Notes under the pieces: generated by a model
What the model saw: the letters and a program-made list of their open reading frames with translations, nothing else
What the model was told of the DNA's origin: nothing
Database searches by the model: none
Shown: piece by piece, positions 6,967-13,623 of the stretch
How positions within the stretch are numbered: position 1 is the first letter of the stretch
Layout of the letters: each line of letters starts with the position of its first letter
Assembly (NCBI RefSeq): GCF_000986865.1
Contig: NZ_LAVS01000021.1
Span: 1-48,370 of the forward strand
Length of the DNA stretch: 48,370 nucleotides
Reading direction: 5' to 3'
Source: Rheinheimera mesophila
GTDB taxonomy: Bacteria > Pseudomonadota > Gammaproteobacteria > Enterobacterales > Alteromonadaceae
Made by a program: the position numbers and the translations under genes

Positions 6967-8283
6967 TTATTGTTTTAACTGCTGATTCAGCGGACTGAAT
7001 GAGGTTTTTAACGCCGGGTATAAAGTGACCAGATAACTGATCAACAGCACAAAGAGCGCCATCACGCCGAGCATCTGCCAGTCCCACCCCGCTAAAGCCC
7101 TGGTGCTGGGCAATAACGAATTAATAGTCCATAAGCCCAACTGAGCAAACAGCAGTGCCGCAGCAAAAGCTAATACCGAACTTAACAGCACATCGGCCAG
7201 AATTTGACTTTGTAGCTGCAAGCGGCTGGCACCTAAAGCCCGGCGTAAACTGAACTCGTATTGGTTCGCCATATAACGGTTTAACGATAAATGACTGGCA
7301 TTGACCACACAGACCAGCAGAAATAATGACGCCACTAAAGCAAAAGCATCCAGTTGCTCATTGGTCGCCCGCATCGCTTTTTGCACGTCCAGAATATTAT
7401 CCAACTTGTTACTTTCTGGTCGGGTATGGCGGCCAGCCGCTTTTTCATCCGCCACCAGGTTTTTCAGAAATTGTTGGTACTGCGTGACTTTTTCCGGGCT
7501 ATCTAATTGAACCCAAAACTGCAACTGATTCACAAAGTTAGTTCTGGCCATTTGTGGATAGGTTTTCACATCTCCATCCCAATCCACATCAAAAAACGAG
7601 TTTTGTGTATTGGACTGAATGGCTAAATCATAAGCGGTTTCCAGCGGAATATAGATGTCCTCAGCAGGCTCGGCGGAGCGACGGCCGTTCACATCATACA
7701 AACGTGGCAACATGGCCCAGTCGCTCAGCACACCTATAACTTTATAAAGCTGGTCATCAATCAGCATCTCCTGCCCAACCACATCGGTGCGGCTAAAAAA
7801 CTTCAGCGCGGTATTTTTACTGATCACCACTTCCATCCGCGCATTATTGTCAGGCCAGGTTTCGCCATGTAAAAAAGGCACATTAAACAGCTTAAAAAAG
7901 TCGCGCTGGGTGGCTCGCAGATTGACATGGCTTGGGGTAGCCTGCTGATTCTCCACAGTTTTGGCATAAGCCTCACTGGAAAACATTGCCGCTTCTGCCG
8001 ATGGAATACCGCTGCCACTCATCTTTTGCATATCCATGTAACTCATCACCCGAGGCGGATCAAAACAGTCGGTACAATCGCCCGGTGTTGAGTTGAGGCG
8101 GACCATAAATAAGCTGGCACTTTTTTCCGGCAGCGGGTCACGATTCATCCAGTAATACAAAGTGGCGTTACTGAAAAAGGTGCCCAAACCTAAACTTAAA
8201 ATCAGCAAGGTTAAGGCATAAGGCAAAGGCGCTCTTTTAATGCTGAACCAGCTCAGCTTCAGATTATGGAGTAAGGCTTCCAT
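6967..8283 (-). CDS. MacB/FtsX-type ABC transporter permease (first permease)
   Basis: A 438-residue permease with the same layout as its neighbour: an N-terminal helix (about 18-42), a periplasmic MacB core domain and an FtsX domain with three C-terminal helices, including the EFSLRRALGASRLQL cytoplasmic loop. The periplasmic domain carries a C-x-x-C (DCTDCFDP, about residues 70-77) that the second permease lacks and that may form a disulfide. The ATG is preceded by AGGAG and lies 1 bp from the ATPase stop. With two distinct permeases it probably forms a heterodimer rather than the MacB homodimer. Confidence 0.9.
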   Translation of the reverse strand: MEALLHNLKLSWFSIKRAPLPYALTLLILSLGLGTFFSNATLYYWMNRDPLPEKSASLFMVRLNSTPGDCTDCFDPPRVMSYMDMQKMSGSGIPSAEAAMFSSEAYAKTVENQQATPSHVNLRATQRDFFKLFNVPFLHGETWPDNNARMEVVISKNTALKFFSRTDVVGQEMLIDDQLYKVIGVLSDWAMLPRLYDVNGRRSAEPAEDIYIPLETAYDLAIQSNTQNSFFDVDWDGDVKTYPQMARTNFVNQLQFWVQLDSPEKVTQYQQFLKNLVADEKAAGRHTRPESNKLDNILDVQKAMRATNEQLDAFALVASLFLLVCVVNASHLSLNRYMANQYEFSLRRALGASRLQLQSQILADVLLSSVLAFAAALLFAQLGLWTINSLLPSTRALAGWDWQMLGVMALFVLLISYLVTLYPALKTSFSPLNQQLKQ

Positions 8284-8284
8284 G

Positions 8285-8998
8285 TTAAGCTCCTGCTGCT
8301 GTTAAAGGTTCGTACCCCAGTGGTTCATATAAAGTCGCGTCATTGAGCTGACCATCCACAATCTGAATATGCCGGTTAGCGCGACGGGCCTGATCCGGGT
8401 CGTGAGTCACCATTAAGATGGTGCAGCCTTGCTGATTGATTTTCTCTAACAGCTCCATCACCTGGCGGGCCATCAACGAATCCAGATTACCCGTAGGTTC
8501 GTCCGCCAGCAGAATACGTGGCTCACCTGCAATAGCACGGGCTATAGCCACCCGTTGTTGCTGGCCACCAGAAAGCTGACTTGGGTGGTAATCACGACGC
8601 GCAGCTAAACCGACGGTTTCTAATGCATGTTCAACCCGGCGTTTACGCTCTGCCGCACTAAAACCACGATAACGCAGCGGCAGCTCGATATTGTCGAACA
8701 AGCTGAAATCTTTAATCAGGTTAAAACCCTGAAAAATAAAACCTATTTTTTCGTTTCTCAGGGCAGACAATTCCCGGTCTGATAAACCTTTGACCGAGCG
8801 GCCATCCAATAAATAATCGCCCTGATCAAAACTTTCCAAAGTACCCAGCACATTCAGCAAGGTGGATTTACCAGAACCGGACGGGCCTGTTAAAGCGGCG
8901 AATTCACCTTCGTTCACCTGCAGGTTAATTTGCCGCAGGGCATGAGTTTCAATTAAATCGGTTCGGAAAATCTTGCTTAAGTTATTAATTTTAATCAT
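8285..8998 (-). CDS. ABC transporter ATP-binding protein, MacB/LolD type
   Basis: A 237-residue stand-alone ATPase. It has Walker A GPSGSGKS (38-45), Q loop in FIFQGFNL, signature [15 protein letters not shown], Walker [13 protein letters not shown] and the H loop in MVTHDP. The sequence is closest to the MacB/LolD/FtsE-type subfamily that powers FtsX-fold permeases. A GGAG ribosome-binding site precedes the ATG. Together with the two permeases and the HlyD-type adaptor it makes a tripartite MacAB-like exporter; an outer-membrane TolC-type channel is not in the window and would have to come from elsewhere. Confidence 0.94.
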   Translation of the reverse strand: MIKINNLSKIFRTDLIETHALRQINLQVNEGEFAALTGPSGSGKSTLLNVLGTLESFDQGDYLLDGRSVKGLSDRELSALRNEKIGFIFQGFNLIKDFSLFDNIELPLRYRGFSAAERKRRVEHALETVGLAARRDYHPSQLSGGQQQRVAIARAIAGEPRILLADEPTGNLDSLMARQVMELLEKINQQGCTILMVTHDPDQARRANRHIQIVDGQLNDATLYEPLGYEPLTAAGA

Positions 8999-9042
8999 GG
9001 TGTGCTCCTGTAGGGCTCAAGCCCCAGATTCCTGCGAAAGCC

Positions 9043-10311
9043 TTAGTTCAGTTGAACTTTGTCTTGTTGTTTAAATTCATCCAGATTAGAAATGACCCAT
9101 TGGTCTCCCTCTTTGGCACCTTGTAAAATTTCGACGTATTGCACTGAAGACGCACCTAACACCACAGGGGTTTTCACCGCCAGATTATTGGTGACCTGAT
9201 ACGCGATACGACTGGCGCCTGAACCAACAAAATCACCACGCTTGATGCGCAGTACATTTTCTTTTTGTTCGATAATGACGCGGGCTGATAAACGTTGGTT
9301 CTGGCGTAAGCTGGCACTGTCGTTCTGCGAGAAACGCACACGGGCTGTGACTAAGTTGTCTTTCACTTCAGGTGCTATATGGCTCAGCTCGCCTTTGAGT
9401 TGCTGATTGCCTAAGTTCACTTCAACCGGCATACCGACGGCTAAATCGCGGATATAACTTTCCTGCACCGACAACTCGGCTTCATAACGACTCAAATCGA
9501 TGACAGTTAATAAACCTGTTCCCGCCAGTACATGACTTTGCTGTTCCACCAGCCAGTTGCCGACCTGACCAGTAACTGGCGCTTTAATTTGTAAAGCCGC
9601 CAGTTTGCGGTCCAGTTCAGCCACCACCAAAGCCTGACGGGCTAAAGCGGACTGACCCGACTTTTTTTCAAAATTCAGCTTATCTGAGGCCAAAGCGACT
9701 TTACGTTTGGCGTGATCAAACTCCAGTTCGGCCTGTAATAATTTGTCTTTGGCGACGTCGTAATCCAGTTGGCGAATCACACCCATTTTGATCGATTGCT
9801 CAGCCCGTGCCAGTTCACGTTTCGCCGCCACTAAGTTGACCTGAGCGGTGTTTTGCACCTGCTCCATATCCAGTTGCAGTTCACGGGCCAGTAAAGTGGA
9901 CCGCTCAAACTCAGATTCCATGCTGGCCAATAAAGCGCGTTGTTGCTGCAGCTCGTTATCCAATGCCGGACTGGACACCACAGCCAATAAATCGCCTAAT
10001 TGCACAGCTTCACCTGGTTGTTTCAGATACTGCACCTGGCCTGCTTCCTGACTGAACAAAGTAGGTGCATTGGCCGCTACGACCCGACCTTGCACCGACA
10101 AATCACGGGTAAAGCTGCCGCGCTCGACGACGGCCAGTTGCACCTGATCTTTGGGCAACACCAAAGAAGCCTGAGCCGAACTGGCCGCCAGCAGGCTATA
10201 GCTGATATAACAGATACCAGCCATAAACAAAGTGGCCAGCACAGGGCGGCGCCACTGTCTGGTTTTGTTCGGTTGGATTTGAATATCCTGATTTTCTGTA
10301 CCCTGGATCAT
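9043..10311 (-). CDS. HlyD/MacA-type periplasmic adaptor (membrane fusion protein)
   Basis: A 422-residue adaptor anchored by one N-terminal helix (about 22-45), followed by split lipoyl half-domains around a long alpha-helical hairpin (coiled coil about 100-210) and a beta-barrel domain. It would bridge the inner-membrane transporter to a TolC-type channel. I chose the ATG at 10311 because GGAG lies just upstream and because the only longer in-frame start (10374) is upstream of the predicted sigma-54 promoter and so could not be on that transcript. It is the first gene of the operon that continues through the ATPase, permeases and two-component genes. Confidence 0.92.
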   Translation of the reverse strand: MIQGTENQDIQIQPNKTRQWRRPVLATLFMAGICYISYSLLAASSAQASLVLPKDQVQLAVVERGSFTRDLSVQGRVVAANAPTLFSQEAGQVQYLKQPGEAVQLGDLLAVVSSPALDNELQQQRALLASMESEFERSTLLARELQLDMEQVQNTAQVNLVAAKRELARAEQSIKMGVIRQLDYDVAKDKLLQAELEFDHAKRKVALASDKLNFEKKSGQSALARQALVVAELDRKLAALQIKAPVTGQVGNWLVEQQSHVLAGTGLLTVIDLSRYEAELSVQESYIRDLAVGMPVEVNLGNQQLKGELSHIAPEVKDNLVTARVRFSQNDSASLRQNQRLSARVIIEQKENVLRIKRGDFVGSGASRIAYQVTNNLAVKTPVVLGASSVQYVEILQGAKEGDQWVISNLDEFKQQDKVQLN

Positions 10312-10343
10312 CGTTGTTCTCCGCAATCTGATTACGCAGACAT

Positions 10344-10360
10344 AGCAGGGAACGTGCCAG
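10344..10360 (-). promoter_or_regulatory. Sigma-54 (-24/-12) promoter of the efflux/two-component operon
   Basis: On the minus strand the sequence from 10360 to 10344 is CTGGCACGTTCCCTGCT. It matches the sigma-54 consensus, with GG at 10358-10357 and GC at 10346-10345 exactly 10 bp apart. The -24 half TGGCACG is complete; the -12 half has C in place of the first T of TTGC. Transcription should begin near 10333, giving a leader of about 22 nt to the adaptor ATG. An NtrC-family activator encoded in the same operon makes this reading strong. Confidence 0.85.
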
Positions 10361-10425
10361 CAGAATAAAATCAATTAACCTATTGTTTTATAAACAAATA
10401 CCAATACACTAATGAATAATTAAAA

Positions 10426-10475
10426 CTGTCCGCGGACAGAAAAAGTGTCCGCGAACAACAGCCGGACAGCGGACA
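10426..10475. promoter_or_regulatory. Upstream activator sites (TGTCCG palindromes)
   Basis: A perfect 14-bp palindrome CTGTCCGCGGACAG (10426-10439) is followed 19 bp on by a near-perfect copy, TGTCCGCGAACA (10446-10457), and then by two directly repeated CGGACA half-sites (10464-10474). The first centre is about 100 bp upstream of the predicted sigma-54 start, the usual place for enhancer-binding activators. They are the likely binding sites of the NtrC-type regulator encoded at 4437-5771. They also lie just upstream of the divergent YciI-like gene. Confidence 0.75.
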
Positions 10476-10492
10476 AAAACCCAGGAGTCACC

Positions 10493-10789
10493 ATGCACTA
10501 TGTATTGCAGTATCAAACCTCAGCCGATTATCTGGAAAAGCGGGTGTTATTTCGTGCAGAGCATTTGCAACTGGCCTGGCAGGCCGCAGAGCGGGGAGAA
10601 TTGGTGTTAGGTGGTGCAGTGGGCGAGCCTGTAGAAAGCGCTTTGCTGCTGTTTAATGTGGCCGACCCGGCGCAGGTGAAAGCCTTTGCCGAGTCGGACC
10701 CTTATGTCATTAATGGTTTAGTCAGCAGCTACCGGATCCTGCCGTGGCATACGGTAGTGGGTGAACAAGCCACTACACCTATACGCTAA
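10493..10789 (+). CDS. YciI-like protein
   Basis: A 98-residue protein of the YciI-like (ferredoxin-fold, dimeric alpha-beta barrel) family. It begins MHYVLQYQTSADYLEKR and contains the family pattern GELVLGGAVGEP ... LLLFNV and a FAESDPYVINGLV segment near the end. Members are thought to be small enzymes or sensors; the catalytic role is not settled. The ATG at 10493 is preceded by AGGAG. A longer in-frame start at 10445 would put coding sequence over the activator sites and has no ribosome-binding site, so I reject it. It is divergent from the efflux operon and could be affected by the same activator sites. Confidence 0.85.
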   Translation: MHYVLQYQTSADYLEKRVLFRAEHLQLAWQAAERGELVLGGAVGEPVESALLLFNVADPAQVKAFAESDPYVINGLVSSYRILPWHTVVGEQATTPIR

Positions 10790-10817
10790 AAATTAAAATC
10801 TGTTCTGACCTCAAGCT

Positions 10818-11159
10818 CTATTTTTTCTGCCACTGGCCATTAAGCTGAATGTAGTGACCGGCTTCGGTTTTTTCTATGGCTTTTTGGCCGGCCATAGCCT
10901 CAACGTCGGCTAACTGAATACCGTTTTTCGCCGCCAGTTTCTGGTATTCGGCTTTGCGGGCTTTGTTAATTAACTCGGCAATTTGTTCAGCTTGTGCCGA
11001 GGAGCCTACCACCCCCAAATAGCCATTCGGTTGTTCGCCCACTAAGCCCTGGCTTTTAGCAGAACTCAAGGCAGACATAGCCTGCTGCAAATCCATCGCC
11101 AGCACAGGCAAACTGATTGCAAACAAAGCTGACAGCACTAATTTATGTACAGTTTTCAT
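10818..11159 (-). CDS. ydbL: YdbL-family (DUF1318) periplasmic protein
   Basis: A 113-residue exported protein: signal peptide about 1-21 (ending VLAMD), then the DUF1318 domain with GLVGEQPNGYLGVV and a long helix ending in a short QWQKK tail. It closes the ydbH-ynbE-ydbL operon, with AAGGAG ahead of the ATG and 11 bp after ynbE. In E. coli, YdbL is reported to act as a periplasmic helper that tunes assembly of the YdbH-YnbE intermembrane bridge. Gene order and sequence both support the name. Confidence 0.9.
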   Translation of the reverse strand: MKTVHKLVLSALFAISLPVLAMDLQQAMSALSSAKSQGLVGEQPNGYLGVVGSSAQAEQIAELINKARKAEYQKLAAKNGIQLADVEAMAGQKAIEKTEAGHYIQLNGQWQKK

Positions 11160-11170
11160 CTTGGTGCTCC

Positions 11171-11416
11171 TTAAAATAAACCACTGGAATCACTGATCAG
11201 CTCGTCCAGCTCTTTGTCCACTTTAATTAAAATTTCATGCTGAATTTTGACATTCAGATTGATATTAATTGGCTCATTTGGCATAGCCACCTGTACAGTC
11301 GGGGTACAGGCTGCGCCGCCTAACATAACCAGACAGAGGATAAAACCCGGTGCTGCTTTTGTGCTGCGCTTTACCGGTGCTGACCGGGAACCTTGTTGAT
11401 CCTGCCCATATCGCAT
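11171..11416 (-). CDS. ynbE: YnbE-family outer-membrane lipoprotein
   Basis: An 81-residue lipoprotein. The N-terminal 20 or so residues are polar and extend beyond the E. coli protein (61 residues); a hydrophobic segment then leads to the lipidated Cys in a GGAAC context followed by TPTVQV. The mature part NEPININLNVKIQHEI and the C-terminal DLF/GLF ending match YnbE. AAGGAG upstream supports this start. In the family YnbE sits in the outer membrane and multimerises onto the C-terminus of YdbH to span the periplasm for phospholipid transport. The lipobox is slightly off consensus (Gly at -3). Confidence 0.88.
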   Translation of the reverse strand: MRYGQDQQGSRSAPVKRSTKAAPGFILCLVMLGGAACTPTVQVAMPNEPININLNVKIQHEILIKVDKELDELISDSSGLF

Positions 11417-11418
11417 TG

Positions 11419-13419
11419 TTACTCCTTACGGGCGTCTTTGGCTTTTTGGGTTGCCAGACGCTGTTGAACTCGTTTTTTTACTAAGTCGCTGACCTGACCA
11501 CTTAACTGCAAACTGCTGATCATAGCCGGTAAATTTTCTTCTAAATTAATGGTGAAATTAACAGCCCGGCCTTGTTCAAAATCCGGGTTATTGCCTGCCA
11601 GTTGAAGCGCCAAGAACAACTGGCCCTCTTTGCTGTAGCTCACTCCGGCTGACAGCACTGAAAAATGAAAATTCTGCAGCGCCTGCATCACAATCTTCAT
11701 GCCCTGATTCGACTGAGCCATCGCCTGAGCTTTTTGCGACTGATAGGCAATTTTGCCACCGGGTGCCAAAGCGGCCACCGAGCCCTGAGCCACCGTCAGC
11801 TTGCCTTGTTCTATGTTCAGAGGCAAAGTTCCTGACAGAGTTCCCTGTCCTGTGATATCGGCGCTGGGGTGCTGTTTCAACAATTCTGCTAACTGTAATT
11901 TCTCCAATTGCAGCGCTACCTTAGCATCCTGAGTTAAATCCAGCTTTTGCGGCTTTGCACTGACCTCGCCACCAAACAATGCCAGCTTGGCTTGCTTCAG
12001 GTCTAACTGGCCTTTTAGCCAGTCCGGTGCTGTAGTTTGGTAGACTGCATTCAGCTCCAATGGCCCCATCACCAGACCGTGGTTCACCTGTTGCAGCTTC
12101 AGATCGCCAGTCTCTACTTTCCAGGCCGCACCTTCGCTGAACAGCTTCAATCTGGTGGTTAAACCGTTAAAGACAGTCCGGTCGTAAATACCGCTGAGAT
12201 CACGCAGCAGCAGTTCTGTTTGTTGTTTGGATAGCTTCATGCTGCCAAGGTCAAACACCAGTTGACCTTGGCCTGAGGCTTTGCCTTTTTGCAGCGTCAG
12301 CAGTTCAGGCCAAACAGGCCCGATTTGCAGCGGGTTACCGGCCAGAAAAAACAGCTCTGGCAAAGTCCAGCTCAGACTGACTTTTTGCTCTGCCATCTGC
12401 ACTTTATGCTCAAGCGCTAAAGATGCGCTGTTGGCTAAACGCCCTTCGATTTGTGCTTGTTGCTGCTGATACAAAACAGTGCCGGCCCAGTTCCAGTCCA
12501 GCGTTTTGAGCAAAGGATACTGCAGCTGCTTCACTTCAAGTTTTAGATCGCTTTTCAGCTGTGCATTTGCCAGTAACGCCGGGGCTAATTCCAACTGCAA
12601 TGAAGTTGCATTCAGCACCAGCTGCTGTACCTGCAAATCAGGTTGCTGATAACTGGTGGTCAGTTGCAAAGGTTCAGCGGCTTCAAATTGCAGCAGGTTG
12701 TTTTGCCAGACGGCGCGACCGCTTATCTTTAGAGCCAGATCAGAGAGCTGATACTGCTGCCAATTGAGCGTACTGCTTAAAAGGCTCAGTTCAAACTGCG
12801 GAATTTGCAGTTGTTCAGCACTTGGTGTGATCAAAGCTTTGAGCGCCAGCTTGAGATCGCCGACACCTTCAATAAATACGGCTTGTTGATTCGCCAGTTG
12901 CAGCTGTATCTGTTGGCTTTGTTCGCTGTAGGTTAAAGCGCCGGTCAGCTTGCAGTCGTTATTTTCAGTGCTGTTGCTGAGCTTAGTATTTAAACGGGCA
13001 CAAGGCAGCGAGACTTCTATCTGTTCGAACGTCAACACCTTCGGCAACCAGAGCGGTAATGTGGGTACTGAAGGCGCAGCTTCCTGCTGTGTTTCGCTGG
13101 ATGTCGCACGCTGTAAATCCAATTGGGCTTTTAAGGATTTAGCTTTTACCAAATCCAAAGGCCAGGGCCACCCCGTCCAGCCAAGTTCCAGTTGCTCCAG
13201 TTGCATCTGCTGCTGACCGGAAAACGGCAGAGTGAACGACAACTGTTGCACGCGCGCCGAGCCCCATGACCATTCCAGCACCTGCCATTTTGGATTCAGT
13301 TGAGTCCACCAGAACTGCAACTGAATAAAAGCAAATACACAGCCTGCCAGCAGTAATAACAGCAGGTTCCATTTTAACCGGGAAGTCGATTTCTTCGGGC
13401 CAAAAACAGGCTTAGCCAC
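11419..13419 (-). CDS. ydbH: YdbH-family AsmA-like intermembrane phospholipid transport protein
   Basis: A 666-residue protein with one N-terminal membrane helix (about 16-36) and a long repetitive beta-rich periplasmic body ending in the dicarboxylate-transport-type (DUF3971-like) domain. It belongs to the AsmA-like group with TamB and YhdP, which are partly redundant in carrying phospholipids from the inner to the outer membrane. It is shorter than E. coli YdbH (about 880 residues), so the groove may be shorter or the N-terminal part reduced. The start codon is GTG at 13419 with GAGGA seven bases upstream; a nearby ATG at 13424 is out of frame. It is followed directly by ynbE and ydbL. Confidence 0.88.
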   Translation of the reverse strand: MAKPVFGPKKSTSRLKWNLLLLLLAGCVFAFIQLQFWWTQLNPKWQVLEWSWGSARVQQLSFTLPFSGQQQMQLEQLELGWTGWPWPLDLVKAKSLKAQLDLQRATSSETQQEAAPSVPTLPLWLPKVLTFEQIEVSLPCARLNTKLSNSTENNDCKLTGALTYSEQSQQIQLQLANQQAVFIEGVGDLKLALKALITPSAEQLQIPQFELSLLSSTLNWQQYQLSDLALKISGRAVWQNNLLQFEAAEPLQLTTSYQQPDLQVQQLVLNATSLQLELAPALLANAQLKSDLKLEVKQLQYPLLKTLDWNWAGTVLYQQQQAQIEGRLANSASLALEHKVQMAEQKVSLSWTLPELFFLAGNPLQIGPVWPELLTLQKGKASGQGQLVFDLGSMKLSKQQTELLLRDLSGIYDRTVFNGLTTRLKLFSEGAAWKVETGDLKLQQVNHGLVMGPLELNAVYQTTAPDWLKGQLDLKQAKLALFGGEVSAKPQKLDLTQDAKVALQLEKLQLAELLKQHPSADITGQGTLSGTLPLNIEQGKLTVAQGSVAALAPGGKIAYQSQKAQAMAQSNQGMKIVMQALQNFHFSVLSAGVSYSKEGQLFLALQLAGNNPDFEQGRAVNFTINLEENLPAMISSLQLSGQVSDLVKKRVQQRLATQKAKDARKE

Positions 13420-13623
13420 GTCATTTCCTCTTTGCTTATCAGAACTTTAACTCAGGCTGACTGAATTATGAATGAATTCAGATCTTTAGTCTGGCGCTAA
13501 ACACAAACGGACACCAGCGCTATCAAGCCGCTTCTGGTCGCATTGTATCGCTTTGTTACATAGTTGTATCTTTTTAACCCCTGTGAAACGTGTTTTAATC
13601 GGACCACTTACAAGGAGGACCCT

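Noticed and set aside
10312-10374. Longer N-terminus for the HlyD-type adaptor
   Set aside because: The extension crosses the sigma-54 promoter and has no ribosome-binding site; the ATG at 10311 has GGAG.
10445-10492. Longer N-terminus for the YciI-like protein
   Set aside because: It would be coded by the activator sites; the ATG at 10493 has AGGAG and matches the family start.
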